Of a DNA stretch of 64,000 nucleotides, positions 36,724-49,083 are shown one piece after another. This DNA comes from Lentisphaeria bacterium (lineage in GTDB: Bacteria; Verrucomicrobiota; Lentisphaeria; Victivallales; Victivallaceae), in the NCBI GenBank assembly GCA_022009855.1, contig CP091727.1, forward strand, positions 434,001 to 498,000, written 5' to 3'. Under the pieces are notes generated by a model. The model saw only the letters and a list, made by a program, of their open reading frames with translations. It searched no databases and was not told the DNA's origin. Numbering within the stretch: the stretch's first letter is position 1; every line of letters starts with the position of its first letter. Made by a program: the position numbers and the translations under genes.

Positions 36724-38942
36724 TCACTTACGGCGGGCGGTCTCAGACGCGGCAGCCTCTGCCGCACAGAGGTCTCCGGCGATGCGGACCGCCTCGGTCA
36801 GAACCGGGTCGAACTTGGCGGCATCAGATTTTCCGGAGATACCGGCCTGCTCCTCGTAAAGCCGCTCGGAAGCCTCCTGAATCTCCTTCTCCTCGCGATA
36901 CTCCTTCCACCGCTTCGCCTCATTGAGCGAAACCTCCTTGCGATCCTTGTACCGTTTGAAAAGATCGATCCGACGGAGAAGCGTCTGATATTCGGGATCT
37001 GCCGCAATCCGTTTCTCCGACGCCGCCTTCAACGCGGGCAGCAATGCGGGGAGGCCGGGATTGACCATCTCACGCCGGACCGGTTTGATCGAATCCCACG
37101 GCAGGTGATTGTCCATGAACATTTCGCCGATCTCCATCTGCTCGGTGAGCGACGGCAGCTGGATATCCGGCTCGATGCCGAGCTGCTGGACCGAGCCGCC
37201 CGCGGTCCGGTAGAACATCGCAGTTTCGTAGGTGGCGGATCCGGCGGGGAAATCCCGGCCGACGAACTTCAGATAGCGTTCCAGCGGCACCACGTCGAGC
37301 ACCGTCCCTTGCCGAAGGTACGGCTGTCGCCGACCACCAGCGCCCGGCCGCAGTCACGCAGCGCCGCGGTGAAAATCTCCGCAGCGGAGGCGGAAAGTTT
37401 GCTGGTCAGAATCACCAGCGGCCCGGCGTAGGCGATCTCCGGATCATTGTCGGACTTGATCTGGATGCGGCGGTCGCCGGTGCGGATCTGCACCACCGGC
37501 CCGGTCTTGATGAAGAGTCCGCTCAGCGTGATCGCTTCGGGGAGGCTGCCGCCGCCGTTGCGGCGCATATCCATGACGACCGCGTCGACCTTTTCCCTGT
37601 TGAATTTCTCCAGAATCCGCTTCACATCGCGAGTGCAGCTTTTGTAATTCGGGTCGCCCCGGTAGGCGGCGTCGAAGTCCATGTAGAAGCTCGGCAGGGT
37701 GATCACACCGACCTTGAGCTCTCCCGTGCCGTCCGGGCGCTTGATCGAGCGAACTTCCCCTTGGCTTCGCTCTCGACCAGCTTGACGGTGTCGCGGGTGA
37801 TGGTGATGTTCTCCGGAACGGCATTCCGGCCCTTTTCGCCGGAGAGGACGGTCAGCGTCACCTTGCTGTCCTTGGGACCGCGGATGTACTTGACCGCCTT
37901 GTCGACCGGCATGTCGATCACATCGACGGTGTCGCCGTTCTCCTGGGTGACGGCGATGATGCGGTCCTCGACTTTGAGCCGCCCGTCGAGCGCGGCGGGG
38001 CCGCCTGGCACGATCGCGACGATCTTGATGTAACCGTCGTCACTGGTCAGCGTGGCGCCGATGCCGGTGAGCGAGAGCTTCATGCCGATTTCGAAATCCT
38101 CGTCCAGCTTGGGGGAGAGGTAGTTCGAATGGGGGCCGTAAACCTGCGCGAGCGCGTTGAGATAGAGTCCGAGGATGTCGATCCGATCGGAATTTTCCAG
38201 AGAATTGGTGATGTCGCGGAGCCGCTTGAGCACCTTTTCGGCGGGGGTCTTGCCGGCCCACTTCTTCGCAACCTCGCGGCGCGCCGCATTTTCGCGCGTC
38301 TCCTTGTCTCCGGCCGCATTTTTTCTGCTTCTTCTTTTCCTCCTTTTCCGCCTCCTCGATCGCGCGGTCGAAAAGCCGATAATAGAGGATATCGTTTTTG
38401 AGCCGCTGCTCCCAGAGTTTCTCCAGCGCGGCGTGATCCGCGGCGCGCGGCAGCTTGCGCCGGTCGGTGACATAGACCTCGTCGGCGGTGAAGTCGAAAG
38501 GCTCCTTCAGCCGTTTCTCCGCGAACGCGCGGAACTCCCGGTTGCGTTCCCGGTAGAGGTCGTACACTTCGAACGCGAACCCGGTATCGCCGCGCCGGAG
38601 CGCCGAAGCAAGGGAGCGGCGGAACGGCATGAACCGCTCCACATCCTTCTGCGTGAAAAACATCCGGTTGGGATCGAGCGAGTCGAAATACTCGTCGAAC
38701 AGCCGTTCGGAAAGCGTTTCATCAAGCGGCTGCTTGCGGTAGTGACTGGCGGCGAAGAGCTGCGCGGTCATCTGCGCGATCAGTCGGAGCTCGCCGTCCC
38801 GGTTCCCGTCGGAATTCCTGCGGGGGGCGGTGGCGCGGACTTCCGCGGCGGCCAGCTCCGCCGGCCGAAGAAAAAGTGCCGAGACCGCACCGGCGATCCC
38901 GACGGCGAACAGCAGGATTCCTGCAGTGAGTTTTCTATACAT
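36724..38942 (-). CDS. prc: C-terminal processing (tail-specific) protease, S41 family
   Basis: The protein has about 740 residues, the size of E. coli Prc. It has an N-terminal membrane anchor or signal (MYRKLTAGILLFAVGIAGAV) and a long helical N-terminal domain (DEYFDSLDPNRMFFTQKDVE). A PDZ domain follows (YIKIVAIVPGGPAALDGRLK), then the protease core with the Ser in TSKLSASAAEIFTAALRDCG and the Lys in TFGKGTVLDVVP. The C-terminal helical domain ends the protein. Breaks: 38319-38324, 37757-37760 and 37306-37308, one base lost in each. It degrades misfolded or tagged periplasmic proteins. Confidence 0.9.
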
Positions 38943-39119
38943 AATCGTAATGATCCTTATCTTAATCCGTGAGTTTCAGCGGCGGACGCCGCCCTTTTAA
39001 TATAATTCAATTTACGTTTTTTTAAAGTGAAAACCGAAACGATTACTTTTTTTTTATGACGAAACGTTATATTATGGAGGAAATCGGAAGCAATCATTCA
39101 AGGGACCTGAGAATCCACC

Positions 39120-42100
39120 ATGCGCCAGAGCATCAAACCCGTTCGCATTCTGTTCCATGCCGGAGACACTGTCACGTTCCGCCTGGAGGGAATCGCCCCC
39201 GGCCGGGCCGGGAAAGCGGTCGTCCGCACCAACCTCGGCCGGGCGGAAGTCCGCCGCCGGGAACTGGTCGACTTCGCCGAGCACAACCGGCCGCCGGTCG
39301 GTCTGGACTGGCACGACATCGAACTCCACCCCGCCCCGGACGGCAGTCGATCGATCACCCTGCCGCTCACACAGATGGGGGTTTTCGAGGCAAAATGCTG
39401 CTTCATCCCCGACGGCGGAGCGCCGATCGAGTGGGCGGAGGGGGGGAACTTCCGGTTCAAGGTGGAGAGCGCCGCGGCGCTGACCGCCAACACCATCTAT
39501 TGCGCCTTTGTCCGGCAGTTCGGTGCGAACCTCGCACGGGAATACGCGGAACCGCAGCCGCCGGCGGTGGCGGAGCTGGACCGGGCCGGGTACGCGGTGC
39601 TGCCGCCGTCCGGCACCTTCCGGGGGCTGATCAAACAGCTCGATCACATCTTCGGCGCGCTCGGCTGCCGGATCCTTCAGCTGCTGCCGATCCACCCGGT
39701 TCCGACCACCTACGGCAGAATGGGACTGTACGGGAGTCCCTTTGCGGCGCTGGACTATTTCAACGTCGATCCGGCGCTGGCGGAGTTCGACCGCAGAGCA
39801 ACGCCGCTGGACCAGTTCGGCGAACTGGTCGACGCCGTTCACGCCCGCGACGGCCGGATCTTCATGGACATTCCGGTTAACCACACCGGATGGGCGTCGA
39901 AGCTGCAGGGGGAACACCCGGAGTACTTCGTGCGTTCCGCCGACGGCACGTTTGAAAGCCCCGGCGCCTGGGGCGTGGTGTGGGAGGACCTCTGCAAGCT
40001 CGACTACCGCGACCCGAAGGTGCGGCAGCTGATGGCGAAGGTGTTCCTCTTCTGGTGCCGCCGCGGCGTGGACGGCTTCCGCTGCGATGCCGGTTACATG
40101 CTCCCGGAAGCGGCGTGGGATTACATCGTCGCCCGGGTGCGCGAAGAGTATCCCGACACGGTCTTCCTGCTCGAGGGGCTGGGCGGGCCGCTCAAACTGC
40201 AGGAGCAGCTGCTCGGCAGCTCCGGATTGAACTGGGGATATTCGGAACTCTTCCAGAACTACACCCGCGACCAGATCAACAGCTACTTTCCGGTCATGGA
40301 CCGCTGCAGCAACACCTTCGGAACGCTGGTCAACTTCGCCGAAACCCACGACAACAACCGTCTGGCCGCCACCTCTCAGACCTACGCAAAACTGCGCTTC
40401 GCCGTCGCCGCGCTGCTGGCGGAAAACGGAGCGTTCGGATTCGCCAACGGCGCGGAATTCTTCGCCAGAGAGAAGATCGACGTCCACGGCAACGGCGGCC
40501 TCAACTGGGGAGCGGAACCGAACCTGGTCGATACCATCCGTTGCTACAACGCGCTCCTCTCCGACCACCCCGCCTTCCTGCCGGGCACCCGGGTCGAACT
40601 GGTCCAGACCGGGCCGGGCAATGTTCTGGCGGCATACCGCCGGGCGGAAACCGGGGAAACGCTGCTGGCGCTGCTCAATCTCGACTGCGACCGTCCGGCA
40701 GAAGTGCACTGGCCGGCGGAGCGCTGTCCGGCCGGGAGCGGCCGCGATCTCCTCACCGGCCGCACGGTGAACTTCCGCCACGAATTCGGCGAACTCTCCT
40801 GCCCGCTGGAGGCGGGGGAGGCGCTCTGCATCGCCTTTGACGAATACCGGATTCCGGAATTGCCGGCCGGCCGCGAACCGGAACGGGTCCGGCGCCAGCG
40901 TGCCGATGCGATGGCGCGGCGGATTCTCGTCAAGCTCTCCGGACTTTCCGCCGGAGCCGCCGCCGCGCCCGGAGAGGCGATGCTGGCCGATCCGGAGGGC
41001 TTCGTCGCAGCCGCAACCGGGATGGAGCCGCCTCCGCTCACCCACTGGCGCGAAGCATTCGATCCGCGTCGCCGGGTGATGCTGCCGCCGGGCGACGTGT
41101 TGCTGGCGGAAAGCTGCGGGCGCTTCCGGCTTGAGATCCGTTTCGAAAACCGGACCATCGCCTTCGGAGCAAGCCTCCGGACGGTGGACGGACGGCAGAT
41201 CGTCCTGCTGCCGCTGCCGGAGAACGGCGGGAGAGAGGGCGCGGCTGCTGGAGCTGCACATGGTCTGCTTCGACGCCGACGGCACGATCCGCCGCATCGG
41301 CGGAGAGCTGCTCCAGCTCCCGGATCCCCGGAAGGTCCGGATCCACCTCTCCCACGGTCGGGGCGAAAACGAACTCGGCGCGAGCTACGCCTTTGGGGCG
41401 AACCATCTCGGCGGCGTCAGCCTCTTCTCCGCCGACTGGGGGAAACTCAACAGCAAATACGAGGCGATTCTCGCGGCCAACGTCGACCCTTCCTATCCGG
41501 TCGACCGCCACGTGATGTTCACCCGCTGCCGGGCATGGCTGGCGATCAACGGCTACTCGCAGGCGGTCGATCTCGATTCGCTCACCAGCTTCCACGCGGG
41601 TCCGGACAACCGGGCGCGCTGGCAGTTCCGCCTGCCCGCCGGACAGGGGTGCCGGGCGGAGCTGGAGATCGAATTCGCCATGGCGCTCGACCGCGACGCG
41701 GTGGAGTTCCGGTTCCACCGACCCAATTCCAACGGGCGGGCGGGAGAAGTTGACGACGCCACTCCGGTAACGCTCATCCTGCGGCCCGATCTCGAAGACA
41801 GGATCAACCATCAGGTCACCAAGGCGTTCACCGGTCCGGAACACCGCTTCCCGGCGGCGGTCCGGCCGCTGGCGAACGGCTTTGACTTCGCACCGGCGGA
41901 GCGGCTGCTCCGGCTCCGCATGGAGGGCGGCGCTTTCCACTCGGAACCGGAGTGGTACTACCTCGTCGACCTCCCCGCCGAACGCTATTACGGGCTGGAG
42001 GACAAGACCGACCTGTTCAGCCCCGGCTATCTCGAAATTCCGCTCCGGGGCGGCGAGAGCGCCCGGCTCTTCGCGGAAGTGGTCCCGGCCGGTTCTCCGG

Positions 42101-43329
42101 AAGGGGACTCCGGCACCTGGCCCGAGGCGGCTCCGCGCCCCGACGCCGTTGCGCCGCGGCAGCTCTTCGAACCCGCCATGCGCCGGTTCGTGGTCAAGCG
42201 CGACGAATTCAGCACGGTGATTGCGGGCTATCCGTGGTTCCTCGACTGGGGACGCGACACGCTGATCGCGCTGCGGGGCCTTGCTGTCGGAGAGTTTCGC
42301 GCCGAATGCGAAGCGATCATCCGCCAGTTCGCCTGCTTCGAACGGAACGGAACGATTCCGAACATGATCCGCGGGCTGGACGACGCCAACCGCGACACCA
42401 GCGACGCGCCGCTCTATCTTGTCGTCGCCGCAAGAGATTTCGTCGACGCCGCCGGTTCCGCCGCGCTGCTCGACGCCGACTGCAACGGGCGGACGCTCCG
42501 GGAGGTGCTCCGTTCGATCGCCCATCACTACGAAAACGGCACACCGAACGGCATCCGGATGGACCGGGAGAGCGGCCTCATCTTCAGCCCGTCGCACTTC
42601 ACCTGGATGGACACGAACTTCCCCGCCGGAACCCCGCGGGAAGGATATCCGATCGAGATCCAGGCGCTCTGGTACGCCGCACTGGAGTTCCTCGGCCGGG
42701 AGGAGCCGGAGTTCCGCAGCCGGGCGGAGCAGGTCCGCAGGAGTGTGGAGACCCTCTTCTTCCGCACCGAGACTGGGAACTGTTCGGACTGCCTTCATGC
42801 CCGTTCCGGCGTTCCCGCCGCCGAAGCGGCGCCCGACGACCATATCCGGCCGAACCAGCTCTTCGCGATCACGCTCGGCGCGGTCGCCGACCGGGCGAAG
42901 CAGCAGCGCATCCTCGCCGCCTGCGAGGAGCTGCTGGTGCCGGGCGGCATCCGCAGTCTCGCCGACCGGCCGGTACGCTATCTGCTGCCGATCGAACGGG
43001 ACGGGCGGCTGCTCAACGATCCGGCCCGCCCCTACCGCGGACGCTACTGCGGCCCGGAGGACACCGAGCGCAAGGTGGCCTACCACAACGGCACCGTCTG
43101 GTGCTGGCCCTTCCCGGCCTACTGCGAGGCGCTCGCGCTGACCGGCGGACGGCGGGCGCGGAAACGGGCGATGGCGCTGCTGCTCTCGGCGGCCGGATAT
43201 TTCGAAAGCGGCGTCTTCGGGGAGCTGCCCGAGGTCGCCGACGGCGACGCGCCCCACCGCCAGGGCGGCTGTCCGGCGCAGGCGTGGAGCGGATCGGAGT
43301 TTTTCCGTGTCTATGAACTGCTCAAGTAA
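39120..43329 (+). CDS. Bifunctional glycogen-debranching enzyme (GH13 + GH133)
   Basis: The protein has about 1,403 residues. The first half is a GH13 alpha-amylase-type barrel: FMDIPVNHTGW, DGFRCDAGYM (nucleophile Asp), VFLLEGLGG (acid Glu), FAETHDNNRLA. After a linker domain, the C-terminal third is an amylo-alpha-1,6-glucosidase toroid (GH133): YPWFLDWGRDTLIALRGL, DDANRDTSDAPLYLV, FTWMDTNFPAGTPREGYPIE, RPNQLFAITL and YHNGTVWCWPFPAY. It would first move maltosyl units and then cut the alpha-1,6 stub. One G too many at 41229-41231 is the only break. It is cytosolic. The next gene overlaps its end. Confidence 0.85.
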
Positions 43330-44859
43330 ACTTTTCCGCAACCTCTGGCTGGCAGACGGCACCGGCGCGGAGCTTCGACGCGCGGCGGTGCTGGTCCGGG
43401 CGGGGATGGTGGAGGCGGTTGAGCCGGAGATTCTCGGTTCCGCGGCGGCGGAGGAGCATCACGATCTCGGCGGCCGAATTCTCGCCCCGGGCTTCCTCGA
43501 TGCGCACGGCCACTCCGACCTCTCGATTCTCGCCTCGCCGGAGGGGTTCGGGCGGATTTCGCAGGGGTGACCGGCGAAATCGTCGGCAACTGCGGTCTCT
43601 CCGCCTTCCCGCTGACCGGCGAAAACCGCGGCCACCTGACGGAACTCTACCGCAACTACGGCATCGAACTGGACTGGGAGGATTTCGCAGGCTGGCAGAA
43701 AGCGCTGAACGCGCGGGATGTGCGGCTCCGGATGCACGCCCTCTGCGGACACAACACATTGCGCGCCGCCGTCGCCGGCTACGAGAAGAAGGAGCTTTCC
43801 GGAACCGAATTCGACCGCATGCAGACGTTGCTCGAAACCGCACTGCAACAGGGTGCCTCCGGCCTCTCCACCGGACTGCTCTACGTACCGGGCAAGTTCG
43901 CCGACCGCGACGAACTGCTGTTTCTGATGAAGCTCCTCGCCCGCTCAGGCAGCCTCTACGCCACCCATCTGCGCAGCGAGGGGCGCGAACTAATCGAATC
44001 GCTGGAGGAGACCATCGAACTTGCCCGTAGCGCCGGACTCCGCCGGGTGCACATCAGCCACTTCAAAACCGCCGGGCGGGCAAACTGGCACAAACTGGAC
44101 CGCGCCCTGGCGCTGCTCGAAGCGGCCCGCGCCGAGGGAATGGAGCTCACGATCGACCGCTATCCCTACACCGAATCGATGACCCAGCTCAGCACCATCC
44201 TGCCGGGCGAATGGGAGGATCTCGACGACGAGACGATCGAACGCCGCCTCGCCGATCCGGCAACGGCCGAAGCGCTGGAGCATGCGCTTGCCGAAGCGCG
44301 ACCCGCCGACTCGTGGAAGACGGTCCGTCTGGTGGGCACCTCCGCGCCCGGCATGGCGGAGTTCTGCGGCGAAACCTTCGACCGGATTGCGGCACGCTGC
44401 AAGCTGCCACCCGCCGCCGTCGCCGTCCGTCTGCTCTCCGCCGACGCGGCGGGCACCACCGCCGGATTCCGCGGTATGTCCGAAGAAAATCTCCGGCGGA
44501 TCATCGCGCTCGACTACTGCGCCTGCGGCAGTGACGAGAACGCCCGCCCGGCGGACGGTTCGCTCGGCAGCTGCCATCCGCGCGCCTTCGGGTCGCTGCC
44601 GCACTTCCTGCGTCTCCGGCTCGATGCGTCCAGTTCGATCGAAGCGGCGGTGCGGCAGGTGACCGGCCTGCCCGCCGGAATTTTCCGCCTCGCCGATGCG
44701 GGAACGATCGCGCCGGGGAAACCGGCCGACCTCGCCGCATTCGATCCGGAGACGATCGACGGTACAGCAGACTTCCTTCACCCGCACACGCCCGCCTCCG
44801 GAATCCTCTTCACCCTGATCGGCGGCGAGTTCGTCTACCGCAACGGTTCCGGCCGCTGA
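43313..44859 (+). CDS. N-acyl-D-amino-acid deacylase / D-aminoacylase-like amidohydrolase
   Basis: The protein has about 515 residues. Metal-site motifs of the D-aminoacylase branch are present: APGFLDAHGHSDLSIL (HxH-like pair, here HGHSD), VTGEIVGNCGLSAFPL (metal Cys), ATHLRSEGRELIESLEETIE, RRVHISHFKTAGRANW, and GSDENARPADGSLGSCHPRA. It removes acyl groups from D-amino acids or cleaves related amides in the cytosol. One G lost at 43564-43567 breaks the frame. The start (ATG 43313; GTG 43307 is possible) lies inside the end of the debranching-enzyme gene, so both are read from one transcript. Confidence 0.85.
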
Positions 44860-44951
44860 GCATTTCTCCGGGGTAAAATGTTTTGGTTATTATTTTTTAT
44901 TAAAATATAACAATAAAAACGGGCTTTTTTCGATTTTTTTCCCAAACCCTG

Positions 44952-44979
44952 TTGTATCCGGTCGAAATCCGGGTATAAT
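44952..44979 (+). promoter_or_regulatory. Promoter of the modular hydrolase gene
   Basis: TTGTAT (44952-44957) and TATAAT (44974-44979) with a 16-base spacer lie 23 bases before the ATG at 45002, giving a very short leader that contains the ribosome site AAAGGAG. Confidence 0.6.
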
Positions 44980-45001
44980 TAGTTGCCGAAAGGAGTCCGT
45001 C

Positions 45002-48000
45002 ATGAGAAAATCGATCGTCCACGCCATCCTTGTCCTGGTCGCCGGAGCGTTGTCTGCGGGGGAAGTGATCAATCTCAACAGCAGCATGGAGCTGGGGCTG
45101 ACCGGCGCCGGAGTGCCCGCCTGCCGGCTCGACGTCAACCGGGCGGCGATTTCCGCAGTCCGCGCCAATCCGGAGAAGGTCTACTTTGCCCGGACCGTTC
45201 CTGGCGGCAATCCCGGGCAGTGCCTGATGATTCCCGGCTACACCGGCGTTTCCAACTACCAGCTTGAACTCGCCGATTTTCTGCTGACGCGCGACGGCGA
45301 AGTCGAGATCTCCTTCGATGCGAAAATCGGTCCGGATGAAACCGGCGCCATGCAGCCGCAGCGCAGCTTCCACATCGACTTCCGCACCTTTCCCGACCTC
45401 AGCCGCGACACCTACTACCCCATGCTGACCGGGTTCAGCTTCCGCCCCGGCACCGAATGGAAGCGCTTCTCCAGACGGTTCAAGGTCAAAGCCTACACCA
45501 ACTACTATCACATCTGGGTGCTTCCGAACGGCATTCCGGACGGCGGAACCGGCAACGCCCTCTATCTCGACAACTTCCGCTTCGCCTGGGTCGACGGCAA
45601 ACCGGCGGAGGAACCGGAGGAATACGCGGTCATCCCCGACCGCACCGACCAGATCTACGCCCCTGGTGATCCGGTCAAACTGACCGTCCGCGCCCGGCTC
45701 CGCTCCGACCGGAAGGAGCTTGCCGGCACGCTCAAACTCCGGCGCGAATATGACAACTCCCCCTTTGCGACGCTCCCGGTCACGCTGAGAGCGGATACCG
45801 ACGGCACCTTCGAAGGGAAGCGTGACGCTCAAGGCGGGAGAATACGGTTCCTTCCTCACCGGTCTGGAGATTCCAGGCAAAACGCTCCGCGGCGTCAACT
45901 CCTCGTTCGTTGTGCTCCATCCGGTGATCCGCCATCCGTGGGGATCGCCCGGCTGGGGGATCGGCGCCAACGCTCCCGCACTCTGCCCCTTCGGACGGGC
46001 AGGGAAAGAGTGCGTCGACAACTACATCCTCCCCTTCGCCGGAATGGAACGCGCCTACCGGCTCTTCCGACAGGCGGGAGTTCAGATGCTCCGTATCTGG
46101 GGTCACTGGCGGCAGATCGAACCCGAGGAGGGGAAGTTCACCGCCGACATCATGGACCTCCCGATGAAGGAGATCGCCCGCTACGGCTACGAACCGATCT
46201 TCTGCCTGGTCGGGAACTTCATCATCCACGGCGGACGGCAGGGACTGGAACGGCGGCTCAAACGCGGCAACAGCAACCTGCCAGAATACCTCTTCCAGTG
46301 GTATCACCAGAGCAGTGATCCGGGCAAGGGATCGGTACTGCCGCCGATCGAGGTCTACGGCCGCTATCTCGACTTCGTCCTCGCCCACTGGGGGAAGCAG
46401 GTGCGCATCTGGGAGGTCTCCAATGAGCCGGGCATCTTCGGCATGCCCGCGAAGAACTACATCGACTACCTCAAATACACCAACCGCACCGTCAAGGCGC
46501 GCCGCCCCGACGCGGTGATCCTCGGCAACGGCGTCACCGGCGACTTCGGCATCAACGTGGTCAAGTGGTGCGAACAGCTCAATGAGGCGGATCCGAATTA
46601 CGTGGACAGCCTCGACGGCATCGCCTTCCACCCCTACGCGAGCGGGCTGGACTACCTCAACGGCATCCGCGGCCTCTACGGCCAGTGCGTCAAAAACATC
46701 CGGAACAAACTCGCCCGGCCCCGCCCCCTCTGGAACACCGAATGCTACTATCTGCCCGCCGCCCGCTTCCGCCAGATCAACCACGGCCGGGAGTTCAGCC
46801 GCTACGGGGCGAACGACATTCAGCGCCACTTCCTCGACGGGCTCTATCACGGCGTCACGGCGGCGGCCTCGCCGGATCCCTCCAGTTACTTCCACCGCAC
46901 CGGAAACACCGTCAACCTGATCAGTTTCAACGAGGTGGCGGCGGCGCAGAACGCGCTCTCGGCCCTGCTCGAAGGGATGGAGAAACTTGAGAAGGTCGAA
47001 CTCAATCCGCAGATTCGCTCCGCGCTCTTCCTCTCCCGCGACGGGAAGCGGGCGCTGGGGTTCCTATACGACTTCCGCCCGAGCGGCAGCACCTGGATTC
47101 CGGGGCGCGCCGACGGGGTGAAAATTCTCGACCTCTACGGCAACGACCGGACCGCCGCCGGGAAGTATCATCTCGGCTTCGAGCCGTACTACCTTGCCGG
47201 AACTCCGGACGCGGTCCGGAAGGCGCTGACCGGCTCCCGGTTCGAACTGGAAAATCCGGTGGAGTTCCACGGACGGCGGTTCGGCGACCTGCTCCTGCTC
47301 GACGCGAAGAACCTCTCCGGCCTCCCCCGGCGAAATGGAGTGCGTGCTTGGCGGGATGCCACTCCACCTCTCGTTCCGCAACGACGTCGGCCACACCGTG
47401 GCCGCCCTGCCCTTCTCCGGAAAAATTCCGGCGGGCGTGAAGATGGTCCCGGAGACGCCCGGCTACACCCTGCCTGCCACGGTGACGCTCCGCAGAGGGA
47501 CCCGCGCCGCGCTCTCCGTCTCAAACGGAATGCTGAAAATTCAGCTCGAAGTGAAAGATTCCAATCTCAAGGCCGCCGACGGGAAAAATCTCTGGAACGG
47601 TTCCGCCGTCGAAGTGTTCCTCGATCCGGAACCGCTGCGCAATCTCTCCATCGACGACGTCAAGCCGCACCAGTATGTGTTCGCGACCCTGCCCTCCTCC
47701 ACCGGAGTGGAAACCATTGCCGTCCGCCGGGAGACGACCCGCGCCGCGCGCAAAGTCGAACGCACCGCGACCGGGTACCGGATGACCCTTGAAATTCCGC
47801 TCGATGAACTGCCGGATTCGGAATTCTACGGCATCGACATTGAAATCGACCGGCCGGGGGAGAAGGAAAAGAGTCCCTCGGCAGCCGCCCTGGGCTCTCG
47901 TTCCGCAAGCGTCTCCACTACCACCTCATCCGGATTCCGCGGGGAGCAGAAGCTTCACAACACCGATTTCTCCGACGCCTCGTACGGCGATCCCGCCTGG

Positions 48001-48425
48001 TGGTGCTACAGCATTACGCCGGGCATGACGGTCACCGCCGACGGGAAAAACGGGGTTGTCATCACCAACCACCGGCCGGACAAAGTGGCGGAAAGCGTGA
48101 TTCAGCAGCAGATTCCGATTCCACCGGGGGAAGTACCGCAGCGGCACGCTGCAGGTCGTCTTACGCTACCGCGACGTCAAAGCGGCGCAACCGGGCCGCG
48201 GCCGTCACGGTCTCCCTGCTCGCGGTCAACTACAACGGCGGCGACCTCCACTATGCGGAAACCACCCGCAAACAGGATCTGGAAGGGGATGGGGCACGGC
48301 AGTTGCGCACCTTCGACTTCAAGATTCCGCCGCGGGCGAACTACCTTGCTCTGCGCATCGGCCTCGGCGCGCACACCACCGGAACCGTCCAGGTGGAGCG
48401 GGCCGAACTGATGCTGAACCAGTAA
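45002..48425 (+). CDS. Large secreted modular clan-A glycoside hydrolase
   Basis: The protein has about 1,141 residues. After a signal peptide (MRKSIVHAILVLVAGALSAG) comes a beta-sandwich module ending near residue 275. The GH39/GH5-like TIM barrel has RQAGVQMLRIWGHWRQIEPE, an acid/base Glu near 478 in IWEVSNEPGIFG, and a nucleophile Glu near 580 in PLWNTECYY. A CBM9-like domain follows (WNGSAVEVFLDPE, TGYRMTLEIPLDELPDSEFY), then a final beta-sandwich. Breaks: 45815-45817, 47324-47328, 48126-48130 and near 48200. The glycan target is unknown. It precedes a small secreted protein and a GntR/LacI-type regulator. Confidence 0.75.
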
Positions 48426-48450
48426 TCGAAACACACGAAAGGAACACCAC

Positions 48451-49017
48451 ATGAACCGACTTCTTCTCACACTTCTGGCCGCCGCTGCGGCCTCCTCCGT
48501 CTCCGCCGCCGCGGTCCGGAATGTCTTCCGCATCGATCTGCAGGGCGACAAGGGGCTTGGAATGGTCTACAAGAACGGCTCCGAAGGCACCACCGGCAGC
48601 CAGGCCGGCTGGCTCAAGGAGAAAAAAGATACCCGGCTGATCGTCACCGGACCGATTTCGCAGGAGTGGAAGGAGTTCAGCTTCACCTTCGTGCCCAAGG
48701 CGGACGGCAAAGTGAGCATCAACCTCATGAGCGACAATCCGAAATTTCAGGTTTCCTACGACAACATCCGCGTCACCGGCGCGACAATCGCCAACGGCGA
48801 CTTTGAGACGGCGGCGAAACAGGCCGACCGCCCCGACCGCTGGTGGCCGATGGGGAAACCGGTTTTCGTCAAGGAAGCGCAGGGAGCTTCCGGCAAAAAT
48901 TTCGTGACCTGCGCCCACAATGACCGCTGGAACCAGCCCATCTCCTGCAAGGCGGGAGAAGCGGTCACCGTCACCTTCCAGGCAAAACTGGCGGAGGCGC
49001 CGAAAGCGGCAAAGTAA
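48451..49017 (+). CDS. Small secreted carbohydrate-binding-like protein
   Basis: This is an intact 188-residue protein with a signal peptide (MNRLLLTLLAAAAASSVSAA). The mature part is one beta-sandwich of the CBM4/9 or CenC type: EWKEFSFTFVPKADGKVSIN, FQVSYDNIRVTGATIANGDF and AGEAVTVTFQAKL. AAAGGAA precedes the ATG. It lies 25 bases after the modular hydrolase and likely binds the same glycan. Confidence 0.7.
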   Translation: MNRLLLTLLAAAAASSVSAAAVRNVFRIDLQGDKGLGMVYKNGSEGTTGSQAGWLKEKKDTRLIVTGPISQEWKEFSFTFVPKADGKVSINLMSDNPKFQVSYDNIRVTGATIANGDFETAAKQADRPDRWWPMGKPVFVKEAQGASGKNFVTCAHNDRWNQPISCKAGEAVTVTFQAKLAEAPKAAK

Positions 49018-49031
49018 TGCAGCTCAAGTTT

Positions 49032-49054
49032 CCTTCCGGCCGCCGGCCGGAAGG
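49032..49054. repeat. Perfect inverted repeat after the secreted protein gene
   Basis: CCTTCCGGCC, GCC, GGCCGGAAGG: a 10-bp stem with a three-base loop, 15 bases after the stop at 49017. The following bases are A/C rich, so it is not a classical terminator, but it may slow or end the transcript before the regulator gene at 49084. Confidence 0.5.
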
Positions 49055-49083
49055 AGAGAACTCCTCCTCCCCTCACCCGGCAA

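Noticed and set aside
39072..41297. A 741-codon open frame on the minus strand
   Set aside because: Antisense to the GH13 half of the debranching enzyme; no motif, and it crosses the real gene's start region.
41038..43362. A 774-codon open frame on the minus strand
   Set aside because: It mirrors the GH133 half of the debranching enzyme on the plus strand. GC-rich codons make long antisense frames; it has no family motif and no ribosome site.
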